Source of the DNA: Rhynchopus sp. YZ270_cl-10
Taxonomy: Eukaryota; Euglenozoa; Diplonemea; Diplonemida; Diplonemidae
NCBI GenBank assembly: GCA_964035575.1
Contig: OZ037837.1
Span: 1,550,001-1,614,000, forward strand
Reading direction: 5' to 3'
Length of the DNA: 64,000 bases
Position 1 is the stretch's first letter. The number at the start of each line of letters is the position of its first letter. The position numbers were made by a program, and so were the translations under genes. Below the pieces are notes generated by a model that saw nothing but the letters and a program-made list of their open reading frames with translations, was not told the DNA's origin and ran no database searches. Positions 1-9,783 of this stretch are shown one piece after another.

Positions 1-353
1 GATTTGAGGAGAACAAGAAGATGAATTAAAAATAAAACGACAACAAAAAATGGAAAATGGAAGGAGCAAACACGGAATTCAAGAAAAGTTTAAAAAAAAC
101 AGACACCCCACATTCTCCCCCAACATCTTCACCTTCCTTATCCGTATCACATATTGTGGGAAAGAGTCCCCAGCCTTTGGCAGCTTCGGTAATGTTGTAT
201 TTTTTGGCTGCACAATCAATACATGGGGATTCCCTCGAATTGGGTTTCCTGAAGGATTTCATTTTATTAATTCTTCTCCTTCTTCCCACAACACAGCAGG
301 GACAACACACCAACCTCTGTGAACAAACACAACACACACTTTCTTTCAGGAAG
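1..353. other. 5' flank of the NLR-like gene
   Basis: Non-coding by my reading. The NLR frame stays open upstream as far as position 57, but that stretch is A/T-rich, of low complexity and unlike the protein that follows. A pyrimidine-rich stretch ending TTTCTTTCAG at 341-349 lies 4 bases before the ATG I chose, so any upstream ATG would be removed by splicing at that AG. Confidence 0.6.
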
Positions 354-3300
354 ATGGGATCCGGAGCGTCGAAGCCTGAAAAGGACGAGATTGCAAAGGG
401 AATTACTGGGAAGGAGAGGCCCGTGGACGCAGTGGACAGCGCGGACGGGAGGACAATGCTGCACAGTGCCGTGCTTGCGGGGGACGTGGAGGCAGTGCGG
501 TTTCTTGTGGAGAACGGGGCAGGGAATGTGCGTGACAGGGACGGGAAGGTGCCGCTGTGGTACGCACTGCAGCACAGAGACGCGGATGTGCGGGGCCGAC
601 TTGAGGCGGAGCTGGGGGCGCATGCAGCAGAGATCCTTGGTGAGGTGGAAGATGCTGTGCAGGTGTACCTCACTGACGGTGTTGTGACAACAACAATAGC
701 AGATGTGGACGTGGAACGGAGCAGTGGAGATGCAACGACAGCACCTCTTGCTCACCCTCACATGGACATGGCGAAAGACACGAACACCTCGACTGGAGAC
801 AGACACCTGGGAGAGGACGATCTTGACGGGGACACGGGTGCACTGTGGCACACAGACGGACGGAAGGTGGAGTGGCTGCGGAAAACAGACGACAGCAACA
901 ACAAGAACAAGAACAGCAATGGAGGTGAAGACCTGCTGTGCTGGCTGCGTGGTCTGCCAAAGGTGGATCCGCCGTTGGGCTACACAGACGAACACGTGCG
1001 GCACATGGAGGCGGGGTTCCGTGTGGTGTGCAAGCGTCTGCTGGAGGACATGAGAGGACGGAGGGAGGCTGCGGGGACACATGGTGGACACGTGGAGGTG
1101 GAGGACTGGATGGCGGCACGCGACCCGTTTGAGCTGCTGCTGTCGGGGTTCCTGTTCACGTCTGACTGCGTGGAGTATGTGCTGGACAGCGGCGGGGATG
1201 TTGTGTGCGACGAAAAGGGCACACCGCAGATTGCGAAAGGGCTTGACGGGAAGCTGCGGTACATCAAACTGACGGAGCGGGCTGTGCTGGACAACCACGG
1301 GAGTGCTGCTGATGTGAAATCACAGTCGCTTGCGCTGTACATGACGATGAACACTGCGATGCGTGCTGTGGGGCAGCTGGCTGCGGTGAAGGAGTGGAAG
1401 GGGACACCTGAGAAGACAGCACCGAACGTGTTTGAGCTGTCGCCCGCACCCCCGCAGCTGCATGTGATTGCGACCTTTGCGCCGCTGATCCGTGGTCTGG
1501 ACCGGCTGATTGGGAGCCGACGGAAGCAGCTGCGGACTGTGTTCCGCGGGATCAATGTGAACGTGTCTGCGAAGTACGCGCTGAATACACACATTGTGTG
1601 GAACTGCTTCACGTCGACAACACTGAAGCGGGATGTGGCTCGGAGCTTCATGTACGGGAAGGGTGGCACGTTCTTTGTGGTGGTGGCGAAGGAGGGTGCT
1701 GCAGACGTGAAGTTCTCGTCTGTGTATGCTTCGGAGGACGAGCTGCTGTACACAGCGAACATTGAGTACCGTGTGCAGTGGAAGCTTTCGCCGACGCTGC
1801 TGCGGATGATGGGGCTGCGCTTTGACGTGATTGTGATGCAGGAGGTGTGTTCTGGTGTGGGTAAGGGTGTGGGGGACACGAGTGCGGCTGAGCAGGTGGG
1901 TGCGCTGCAGGAGGTGATGGGACACACAGTCGCGTTCTTCAAGGACTACCTTGCGCAGTACGTGGAGGGGCGTGTGGGGGACGACACACGTGTGGGTGAG
2001 TCGGAGACACGTCCGCTGATGGAGGAGGTGCGGAGGTGGCTTCGTGCACGTGGAGGTGGAGGTGGAGGTGGGAAGCAGATGTCTTCCGTGTGCACACAGG
2101 CAGCAGCGGGCACACACACAGAGCGCAAGCCTGATGTGGATGCGAGAGAAGAAAGACAAGGGACGTGTGGTGTGCTGTGTGTGATCGGAGAAGGAGGGAG
2201 CGGGAAGACGTCTGCTTCGATTGCAATTCTGAGCGACCTTGCAACGTCTGCGAGGAAGAGCGAAAGCACCAGCAACGAAGACTCAAACAGGAACAGAAAC
2301 AGAAGCAGATACAGTGTTGTGAGTGATGTGACTGCGGATGCGGATGGAGATGCGAAGCCGTACTTCCCTGTGTTTGTGGCGCTACCGACTGTGAAGCAGC
2401 ACCTGCTTGACAAGGGAGGGTTGGACAGGTTTGTGCTGGAGTCGTTTGCGCTGCGGGAGGCGGACCGTGCGTTCCTTGCGGAGACATACGAGGTGGTGCT
2501 GGTGCTGGACTCGCTGGACGAGGTGGGGCTGACGCAGAAGGATGTACGTGCTGTGGTGGCTGAGGGTGGCCTTCTGTGCCGGCACCCGTGGGTGGAGGCA
2601 CACTGCAGCGTTGTTGTGACTGTGCGTGGTGAGTACCTGAAGGGTGTGGACACGTCTCCGTCTGGTGTGTGTGGGGCTGGTGTGCGTGCTCTGTACATGC
2701 AGCCGTTCACAGAGGTGGATGCGAGAACGTACATCAAGCGTGCAAACACAGCCTGGGAGAAGGAACACAAAGAGGGGAAGTCAGCCCACAAGGAGGAGCG
2801 CACAGTCTTCGTGCGTGAGGAGGACGTTGAGGGACTTGTGCAGCTGCGGAACCCGTTTGTGCTGCACATGGCGTGTCACGCGCAGTGCAGCGGGAAGGCT
2901 TCTGAGGAGGTGATCTACGAGACCTACCTGAAGACGTGGACGAAGAAGGAGATGGCGTCTGGGGGAGTTGCTGTTTCTGTTGCTGTTTCGGATGTGTCTT
3001 TGGAGGATGTGGTGCGTGCAGGGGAGCTTGTTGCATGCAGGATGCTGGAGACAAACGAGTGGCAGGGGACTGTGGGTGTGGCGTCGGAGGTTCTTGATTC
3101 GCAGCACGGTGTGTGTGAGGCTGTGCGGGGTGCGTGCTTCCGCTGCCTGCCGTTCCGGATTGAGGACTTTGGGGAGGAGCGGAGTGCGTTCACGTTCCGG
3201 CACAAGTCGCTTGGGGAGCACCTTGCAGCACGGCGGCTTGCACGTGATGCAGCAGGGACACTGGGGACGCTGGTGCAGCGGAGCTTCAGCAAGGACTCGC

Positions 3301-5579
3301 AGCGTGTGCTTGGGTTCTTTGCGGCGCTGGTGTGTGGAGACAGTGGTCTGTACGAACGTGCCTGCACAGAGCTGCTTGCGGCTGTGAAGGCGACACGCGG
3401 CAGTGCAAGTGTTGGTGGGGAGGGTGCTGTGACAGCAGGGTCGAATGCAGCAGCACTGCTGGCACGTGCACGCATCCCTGTGAGTGGAGAGGACCTGAGC
3501 GGGATCCGTGTGTCGAACTGCGACCTGCGCGGGTCTCTGTTTGTGGAGACTGCGCTGACGGGTGCTTCCTTCTCGAACTGCTGGCTGGAGCACACCGAGT
3601 TCCACACCTGCGACATGGGTGGCACGATGCTGCCCGACTGCTCCCTTGGCACACCACTTCCTGTACTGCAGCATCTTGCGCATGATGTAACAGTGACACC
3701 TGATGGTCAAATGCTAACAGCTGGGCATGACGGCGGTGTACATGTGTGGAGCATGTCTTCTGGGGAAGAAGTGATGGTCTTGGAAGGCCATTCGCACTCG
3801 ATCAATGGAGTGGCAGTAACACCTGACGGAACCCGCGTGGTTTCGTGCTCCAATGACGAAACTGTGCGTGTGTGGGATATGCACACTGGGGAGGCAGTGT
3901 TCGTCTTGGAAGGCCACAAAGCTAGGGTGGACGAGGTGGCCGTCACTCCCGACAGTTCTAAAGTTGTTTCAACTTCTCCTGGAGACGGTGTCCGTGTGTG
4001 GGATCTCTCGACGGGGATGGAAGTGCTGGCAATACAGTCGCCTGGCATTCGCAGCATGGTCATTACTAAGGATGGAAGTCAAATAGTGACATGCTCCAAG
4101 GAGGTGTTGTGCGTATGGGATCTGGCCACGGGCAACCAAGAGATGCAGTGGCCGTGCTGTGTGAAGTATTCGCATGTGTTCGCTTCGCATGCACTGGCAG
4201 TCACTCCCGATGGATGCCATGTTGTTTCGTGCTCTGATAATGGCGCACTTCTTTGGAACCTCTCCACTGGGGCAGAGGTGATGGTGTTCCATGCCGACGC
4301 TAAGTTGCTTACAGTGGCAGTCACTCCCGATGGATGTCACGTGGTTGCTGGCTCCGAGAGCGGAAATGTGCACGTTTGGAGCATTTCGACTGGGAAGGAG
4401 GTGACGGTGTTGCAAGGGCATGCTCGTAAGGTGATTGCACTGACAGTATCACCAGATGGATGCCACGTGGTTTCATGCTCCTACTTCGAACGTACTGTTC
4501 GAGTATGGAATATCACGACCGGGAAGGAGACACCAGGTTTCAATAGAGTCTCAGGCCGGTCTGCAGTTGCCCCTGATGGATCTATCATTACGTACGGTGG
4601 CAAGAGGAGCTCCATCTGGAACGCATCCACCGGCAGGCAGACACAAGTAGTTGAAGCAGGGATACATAAACCTGGTGATGCTGCTGCCGTGGACCCAGAT
4701 GGCTCTCACGTAGTTTTTTTTTCTTGCGACGACGCTGGCGAAAGGAGAGCGTGTGTGTGGGACGTTGCGACGGGGAAAGTGCAGCCTTTGTGCACAGATT
4801 CCAGTGAGTTTGCGGCGTTCTTGAAACAGTGTGGACCACGGCTTTCCTTAGCAGTGTCTCCCGATGCATCTCACGTGGTGACCGGTTCAGAGTCTTCACG
4901 GGATAAATTCACTTGCTGTACGTATGTGTGGAGCATGCCGACTGGGAAGAAGGTGTCAGAATATGCAGGAACTACTTGCTTTTCCCACGGAGTGGTAGTG
5001 ACTCCTGATGGGGTGCATGTGGTTTCGTCCCATGAGGATCACACCGTACACATGTGGAAACTTCACACAGGAGAACAGACAATGGTGTTCAAAGGACATA
5101 CTCAAGATGTCTGCGGCGTTGGCGTCACTCGCGATGGATCTCGTCTTGTTTCATGCTCTGAGGACAACACTGTGCGTGTGTGGGATGTTGCCAGTGGGAA
5201 GGAGGTCTTCACCTTTGTGCGTGCTGGTTACGTGTACGGAGTGGCACTGACACCTGATGAAGCTCACGTGGTGTCGTGCGCGGACAGTGTGAGTGTGTGG
5301 AGCATGAACACTGGTGAGAAAGTGGCGGGGGTCAGGGCACATTGCGATTTGTACAGCCTTGCTGTGAGCCCTGATGGACGCGAAGTGATCTGTGCTTGCG
5401 AGGACAAGACTGTGCGTGTGTGGACCATCTGCACTGGGGAAGACGGCACGATTGATGGGTTGCGGCTGAAGAGAGTGATCGGTGTCCCTCCAACAGTTCC
5501 TCGTGCAGTTGGCTGTCGCAATGCTGATGCTGTGGAACCTGAACTTGCGAGACGGATTCTTTGCGAAGTCGAGGAGTGA
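354..5579 (+). CDS. NLR-like protein: ankyrin - ADP-ribosyltransferase - NACHT - pentapeptide-like - WD40
   Basis: A 1,741-residue protein. I start at 354 because MGSGASK fits an N-myristoylation signal (Gly2, Ser6, Lys7) and follows a splice-acceptor-like CAG; the open frame continues upstream without coding character. Domains: ankyrin-like repeats about 32-88; an R-S-E type ADP-ribosyltransferase about 390-480 with FRG near 396, FTSTT near 419-423 and EDE at 461-463; a glycine run near 566; a NACHT/STAND ATPase with Walker A GEGGSGKT at 612-619 and Walker B VLVLDSLDE near 715-723; an NTPase-tail motif FRHKSLGEHLAARRL; pentapeptide-like repeats about 1049-1096; then 14 WD40 repeats to about 1700, enough for two seven-bladed propellers. 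STAND proteins assemble when their repeats bind a ligand. I infer a membrane-attached sensor whose output may be ADP-ribosylation. ExE predicts arginine-type transfer by family rule. No breaks are seen. Confidence 0.93.
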   Translation: MGSGASKPEKDEIAKGITGKERPVDAVDSADGRTMLHSAVLAGDVEAVRFLVENGAGNVRDRDGKVPLWYALQHRDADVRGRLEAELGAHAAEILGEVEDAVQVYLTDGVVTTTIADVDVERSSGDATTAPLAHPHMDMAKDTNTSTGDRHLGEDDLDGDTGALWHTDGRKVEWLRKTDDSNNKNKNSNGGEDLLCWLRGLPKVDPPLGYTDEHVRHMEAGFRVVCKRLLEDMRGRREAAGTHGGHVEVEDWMAARDPFELLLSGFLFTSDCVEYVLDSGGDVVCDEKGTPQIAKGLDGKLRYIKLTERAVLDNHGSAADVKSQSLALYMTMNTAMRAVGQLAAVKEWKGTPEKTAPNVFELSPAPPQLHVIATFAPLIRGLDRLIGSRRKQLRTVFRGINVNVSAKYALNTHIVWNCFTSTTLKRDVARSFMYGKGGTFFVVVAKEGAADVKFSSVYASEDELLYTANIEYRVQWKLSPTLLRMMGLRFDVIVMQEVCSGVGKGVGDTSAAEQVGALQEVMGHTVAFFKDYLAQYVEGRVGDDTRVGESETRPLMEEVRRWLRARGGGGGGGKQMSSVCTQAAAGTHTERKPDVDAREERQGTCGVLCVIGEGGSGKTSASIAILSDLATSARKSESTSNEDSNRNRNRSRYSVVSDVTADADGDAKPYFPVFVALPTVKQHLLDKGGLDRFVLESFALREADRAFLAETYEVVLVLDSLDEVGLTQKDVRAVVAEGGLLCRHPWVEAHCSVVVTVRGEYLKGVDTSPSGVCGAGVRALYMQPFTEVDARTYIKRANTAWEKEHKEGKSAHKEERTVFVREEDVEGLVQLRNPFVLHMACHAQCSGKASEEVIYETYLKTWTKKEMASGGVAVSVAVSDVSLEDVVRAGELVACRMLETNEWQGTVGVASEVLDSQHGVCEAVRGACFRCLPFRIEDFGEERSAFTFRHKSLGEHLAARRLARDAAGTLGTLVQRSFSKDSQRVLGFFAALVCGDSGLYERACTELLAAVKATRGSASVGGEGAVTAGSNAAALLARARIPVSGEDLSGIRVSNCDLRGSLFVETALTGASFSNCWLEHTEFHTCDMGGTMLPDCSLGTPLPVLQHLAHDVTVTPDGQMLTAGHDGGVHVWSMSSGEEVMVLEGHSHSINGVAVTPDGTRVVSCSNDETVRVWDMHTGEAVFVLEGHKARVDEVAVTPDSSKVVSTSPGDGVRVWDLSTGMEVLAIQSPGIRSMVITKDGSQIVTCSKEVLCVWDLATGNQEMQWPCCVKYSHVFASHALAVTPDGCHVVSCSDNGALLWNLSTGAEVMVFHADAKLLTVAVTPDGCHVVAGSESGNVHVWSISTGKEVTVLQGHARKVIALTVSPDGCHVVSCSYFERTVRVWNITTGKETPGFNRVSGRSAVAPDGSIITYGGKRSSIWNASTGRQTQVVEAGIHKPGDAAAVDPDGSHVVFFSCDDAGERRACVWDVATGKVQPLCTDSSEFAAFLKQCGPRLSLAVSPDASHVVTGSESSRDKFTCCTYVWSMPTGKKVSEYAGTTCFSHGVVVTPDGVHVVSSHEDHTVHMWKLHTGEQTMVFKGHTQDVCGVGVTRDGSRLVSCSEDNTVRVWDVASGKEVFTFVRAGYVYGVALTPDEAHVVSCADSVSVWSMNTGEKVAGVRAHCDLYSLAVSPDGREVICACEDKTVRVWTICTGEDGTIDGLRLKRVIGVPPTVPRAVGCRNADAVEPELARRILCEVEE

Positions 5580-6326
5580 AAACGCACTGTTCGTACTTGC
5601 TCTTTGTGTTTGCCTCTTTTCCAAGACGAATGCAGTCTGAGTGACGAGGACGAATGGTGTTGACACTGCCTCGTGCGGTGGTGCCCTCATGCCACTGCGG
5701 CGTTGTGCGAGGACAGAAGAGCGGCATATTCACACATCTTTTCCAAGACGGGTTGCGATTACACATATGCTTTGACCACTTGGTTTTTGGAGTGTCACAC
5801 ACTGCCACTTCCACATCTGTACACTATTCATTTCTGACTTTGCTTTTCCCTGGAGTTTGGGGCTCTTGCTGTTTCGTTTTACCAACGTGGAGCGTTGAGG
5901 AATTCCACACACCTTCCATATTTTTGTGTTGAATGATTGAGAGTTTCAGTGTTGCGATGTGTTCTGCTTCGATGACTGGCATGAGGGCTGTGTGCGTGTT
6001 AAGACCTTGGACGAGTACACCTGCCTCGTGGCTGCTTGTCGCCTGCCCTACTCCGTGTACACGGGATTGGGTGAGTCCAGCGGTCCAGCACCCCAGTACC
6101 AGAAATGAGTTCATATTTTGTGCTTTCAAACAAATACCAAATGTGAGAAAGTGTCCCCACAAACCCCCCAACAAATAACTTGTTCAGCCACACTGGTATC
6201 GTGCTGGTGTGTGATTTCGTCCTGGGTTTTGTCTTATTTGTGCATTTTGCTCCCCTTTACACTAGTGTGAGCAAAACTTTTCAGTTTCGTTCACCACAGA
6301 TTGGCAACCCCACCCCCTTTTTTGTT

Positions 6327-6497
6327 GAACAAGATAAAACAAAAAAGCTTGCGTTTCTTTTATCGAACAGATTTTATTCTCCGCCCCGTACCCAAAACGT
6401 AAACACCACTTTGAATCAGAAAAAATATTTTCTTTTCTTTTTTCTTCCACACGCGCTTGGTTTTTGTGTTTCATTAACTTTTATCAAAAAGCTTTCT
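6327..6497 (+). repeat. Dispersed repeat A, copy 1
   Basis: Begins GAACAAGATAAAACAAA and ends near ATCAAAAAGCTTTC. Related copies lie at 15129-15297, 22969-23130 and 23769-23920. In the 22969 copy it runs directly into repeat B, so A and B are halves of one roughly 340-bp unit. Here the halves are about 460 bp apart, so this unit was split by an insertion or rearranged. Family unknown. Confidence 0.7.
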
Positions 6498-6963
6498 CAC
6501 CACAATCTGCAGGGTGCTTACTGCTCTGCTGGTGTGCCCTCTGGGACTTGCTTCAGGGAGTGGGTGGAAACGCTTGCCGGCAGGGGTGTCTTATGGCCCT
6601 TAAGTTATGCGACGGCAACAGGCGGCTGGCCAGGGTGTGCACAAAAATGGCGGAAACCATGTTTTGTGTTTCTTTGCGTTTCTGCCTCTCGCCTCGCTTC
6701 TTTGTTGTGCATCAGTAGTAATATTAGGTGGCTCTCACCCTCCGTCGACACTCCACGCTCGTGATAGCTGGGTGTCCATTCGGGGACGTGGGCCATTGTG
6801 CGGTCGGATGGCGTACTGATGTTGCTTTTAATTTATTGTAATGCTGTGCGAACGAGTGGTGCACATTGGCAACCTATATTACACCGTTATGCCTATTCTT
6901 TACTCGGCAACTAATACAGCTTACAGCACACAGGGGTACGTGTCTCTATGACATTGTATATTG

Positions 6964-7130
6964 TAAACGTTTCCTCATGTATTGCACGGGAAACAATATA
7001 TAATATTATGACAAACAGGTGCAGGGTGGTTCCGTGCATATCATAGAACCTGGCACCTTGTGTGTCTTCCAAAAACCAAAAGCGTTGTGTGTGAAGTTTT
7101 GAAGGAAGGAAAATAAAACTTTCCTTACTC
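6964..7130 (+). repeat. Dispersed repeat B, copy 1
   Basis: Matches 20191-20370 and 23140-23310 nearly base for base, with the core GACAAACAGGTGCAGGGTGG and an A-rich end (GGAAAATAAAA). This copy has a short AT-rich insertion near 7000. The A-rich 3' end and the 5'-truncated copy at 20.2 kb are compatible with a retroposed element, but I see no target-site duplication. Confidence 0.7.
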
Positions 7131-7182
7131 TATGTCCTTCGGCCTTTGTGCTCTTGATAGTACGAGGTTAAGTACGGGATCG

Positions 7183-7287
7183 AGAGGGAATAAGCTACAG
7201 TTGTGTTGAATTGAATTGGAGTAGGGGATGCGTTCAATGAAATCATTTATGTAGAAAAGTTTCGAGGATGTCGGTTTTATTATTTTC
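7183..7287 (+). repeat. Dispersed repeat C, copy 1
   Basis: Core GGGGATGCGTTCAATGAAAT followed by an AGTTTCGAGGATGTCGG-like stretch and TTTTATTATT. Copies lie at 12401-12493 and 49899-49962. The third sits between the inverted ends of a MITE-like element, so repeat C may be the internal part of that element. Confidence 0.65.
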
Positions 7288-7413
7288 AACACTCTGTCAA
7301 CAAGCCTACAACGACCACCCCACCCACCCTGTTTTGTTCACTGCTTACACCCCTCATCAATAAGTCACACCCAACCCCTTCCAGACACCCCTGCACCCTC
7401 CCACCTCCATAAA

Positions 7414-9249
7414 ATGAAGCGTTCCTCCGTGAGTGAGTCCCCCACCACAAAGAAGGCCCGGGTGGACGGCCCTGCACCCTCCCACCTCTCCGAAACACAC
7501 AACATGGTGTCTGACACGCAGCCCACCGCACCACAGATGCCGAGCTGTGAGAACTGTGGCGTGCCTGCACAGCTGCAGTGCGGGATCTGCAAGGAGCTGT
7601 TTTTCTGCGACAAGCCTGCGTGCTTCGAAGTGTTCCACTCATCCATGCGGCCACGTGACCGTGAGGCACATCACGCTTCTGTGGCTCCTTGCGGGACGTC
7701 GTCGAAGTGTGCACAGCACCCAGGACAAGAGCTGTCCCTCGTCTGTGAAGACCCTGCGTGTGGAGACGCGTTGATCTGCATACACTGTGCTTACTTCGAA
7801 CATACGGGACACAAGACAGTTGACATCACGGACTACATGAAACGCCAGCGTGACACCCTCTGCTCACACGTGACAGACCTGACAACACAGCGGACTGCTG
7901 CAGAGGAGAAGTGCCGTGTGCTTGAGGCACTCCCACCCACGGAGGACAGGTACAAAGACCTTCTCCTTCAGACACGCGTCGGGCACCTCGTGATGCGTGA
8001 GGATGTGTCGCGCAGCGAAGTCGTGTGTGAGGAGGAGGTGGCACGGAGCTTCCTCACACAGGCACTCAGTCGTGAAGGGGAGGTGTGTGCGCTGAAGACG
8101 TTTGTTGCGAAGGCAGGACACATGATTGCTGAGTGTGAGGCGGTGTGCCAGCTTGGGGACGACCAGGTGCTGCGTGCGGTCACAGAGTCGCAGGCCGTTG
8201 TGCGGAGCATCAACAGCATGGCAGCGAGTGGAGACCGCCACTGCCTTGTGGGTGCTGCAGACCCACACGCAACGTTTTCCCTGAAGCTGCCTGTTTCGAA
8301 CGTGCACGACGCCCTTGCCCAGATGTCTGCGCTTGTTGTGCCTGTCCTTGTGCAGGGGTTGGATGGAGTGGAACATGAGATTGAGGTGAGTGTGGATGAC
8401 ACGGGCAGGGACTTGTTTCGGAAGGTGGCGTCTGCAGTGGGGTTGCGTGAAGGCTGCTTCGACATGACTTTCAGAGATGAACTGATTGCATCAGGAGAGG
8501 ACGTGGTGCAACTGAGGGGTCACAGGGTTGTTGTAACGCAGGTCAACACAGAGAGGAGGAAGCAGGATGCCATTGCAGCACTTCGTGCGTTGGGTGAGAC
8601 GACACTGACATCACAAAGGTTGGAGCAGGTGAGTGATGAAGGCAGTGATCCGAAGGTGGCTTGCTTGCTCCTGCAGGCACAAGTTGCGACTGCGATTCCG
8701 GATAGCTTCTTCTCGACAGCTGCAGTGACGTGCATTGATCTCAGTCATGCGTCTGCTGTGACTGTGATTGGGGAAGAGTTCCTGTTCGGGTGCGCATCAT
8801 TGACCAATGTTGATCTGAGTGGATTACAATCTGTCACCTCGATTGATATCTCGTTCCTCGGCGAGTGCACTTCATTATCGACTGTTGATCTGAGTGCATT
8901 GCGAGGTGTCACCTCAATTGGGCACTTATTCCTCTACGGGTGCACATCGCTGTCGACAGTAGATCTGAGTGGATTACAAGCCGTCAGGTCGATTGAGGAG
9001 TACTTCCTCTACGGGTGTACTTCGTTGTCGACAGTTGATTTGAGTGGATTGCAAGCCGTCACCTCGATTGGGCAGTGGTTCCTCTCCAACTGCCCTTCAT
9101 TGTCGACAGTTAATCTGAGTGGACTGCAAGCTGTCACCTCGATTGATAAAGACTTCATCTCCGGGTGCAAAGCTTTGAAGACCTTGCACGGAAAGGACAA
9201 ATGCAGCAATACTGTCCTAGGCAGTCTGCCTAAACACTTACGCTGTTGA
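7414..9249 (+). CDS. TRIM-like protein (zinc fingers - coiled coil - ubiquitin-like - LRR), copy 1
   Basis: A 611-residue protein. The start has an A-rich context after a CCTTCCAG acceptor-like stretch. Residues 13-20 (TTKKARVD) look like a nuclear-localisation signal. A B-box1/MYND-like finger spans about 45-90 (CENC, CGIC, later C and H), and a B-box2-like finger about 99-138 (KCAQH, CEDPAC, CIHC, HTGH). A helical, probably coiled-coil stretch follows, then a ubiquitin-like domain at about 309-376 without a C-terminal GG. A linker (DAIAALRALGETTLTSQRL) leads to about six 25-residue BspA-type LRRs of the form LSTVDLSGLQAVTSIGxxFL. TRIM proteins are RING, B-box and coiled coil; no RING is present, so ligase activity is not supported. 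Likely an intracellular binding protein; the ligand is unknown. Paralogues start at 15523, 18377, 55841 and 60884. Confidence 0.88.
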   Translation: MKRSSVSESPTTKKARVDGPAPSHLSETHNMVSDTQPTAPQMPSCENCGVPAQLQCGICKELFFCDKPACFEVFHSSMRPRDREAHHASVAPCGTSSKCAQHPGQELSLVCEDPACGDALICIHCAYFEHTGHKTVDITDYMKRQRDTLCSHVTDLTTQRTAAEEKCRVLEALPPTEDRYKDLLLQTRVGHLVMREDVSRSEVVCEEEVARSFLTQALSREGEVCALKTFVAKAGHMIAECEAVCQLGDDQVLRAVTESQAVVRSINSMAASGDRHCLVGAADPHATFSLKLPVSNVHDALAQMSALVVPVLVQGLDGVEHEIEVSVDDTGRDLFRKVASAVGLREGCFDMTFRDELIASGEDVVQLRGHRVVVTQVNTERRKQDAIAALRALGETTLTSQRLEQVSDEGSDPKVACLLLQAQVATAIPDSFFSTAAVTCIDLSHASAVTVIGEEFLFGCASLTNVDLSGLQSVTSIDISFLGECTSLSTVDLSALRGVTSIGHLFLYGCTSLSTVDLSGLQAVRSIEEYFLYGCTSLSTVDLSGLQAVTSIGQWFLSNCPSLSTVNLSGLQAVTSIDKDFISGCKALKTLHGKDKCSNTVLGSLPKHLRC

Positions 9250-9593
9250 CAAGCAAGAACGTGTACAGCATCTTCTCCCTGTGGCAAAATATTCATTAAA
9301 GCTTTTTTACCCCATATTACATGACCACTTTTCTTTTATTCTTTTATCCGCCCATATTAGCGACTCAGGGTTTGTGCTCCTGTATACAGTATAGCCCCTC
9401 CCACACTGCGAAACGGGCAGAGGACCCGAACCGGACCCTACATCGCACAGGATTCATGACCCTGTCTGCAATGATCTCCCGTTCATCTGGCTCATGAGTT
9501 GAAGCGGGCGTAGCGCATATCAGATGAAACCACGATATGGATGTAGGACTGCATGGTTGGGTGTCCACCCCGGTACAGCCGGTCATGTACCAA

Positions 9594-9624
9594 GGTACAC
9601 TGTCACGAGAGGGCTTTGTATTTC
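9594..9624 (+). promoter_or_regulatory. Recurrent flank motif (GGTACACTGTCACGAGAG)
   Basis: The block GGTACACTGTCACGAGAG then GGCTTTGTATTTC recurs, with small changes, at 14929, 18002, 22770, 27376, 31425, 33062, 40840 and 41739. Most copies lie upstream of TRIM-like or Ubl-LRR genes. Either a shared regulatory element or the conserved edge of a duplicated block. Confidence 0.4.
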
Positions 9625-9783
9625 AACTCTACTTTTTATTTTGTACGAGTCCCTCTGGAAATGAAAACTGCGTTACAGTCATGTTGTGTAATAAAGGATA
9701 TTCTTACGCATGTACAAGTCAGTATGTGGGTAGCGTACCAACTAAGCATAAGATGAACGGGGTTGTTATTATTTGACATTTAA

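Larger units (their letters stand above)
5580..7413. other. Intergenic region with three dispersed repeats
   Basis: No credible gene. A weak 194-codon frame at 6180-6764 runs through a dispersed repeat and matches no family I know. Contents: part of a repeat also seen at 15.1, 23.0 and 23.8 kb, its 3' half also seen at 20.2 and 23.2 kb, and a third repeat also seen at 12.4 and 49.9 kb. The promoter and 5' end of the gene at 7414 should lie in the last few hundred bases. Confidence 0.6.

Noticed and set aside
980-3710. Long reverse-strand open frames opposite the NLR gene
   Set aside because: They are rich in Ser, His, Pro and Cys, lack domains and mirror the codon bias of the + strand gene.
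6180-6764. 194-codon + strand frame
   Set aside because: It crosses dispersed repeat A, has no domain and no similar product in the other copies of the repeat.
8740-9160. CRISPR-like array
   Set aside because: The regular 75-base repeats are LRR codons inside an open frame.
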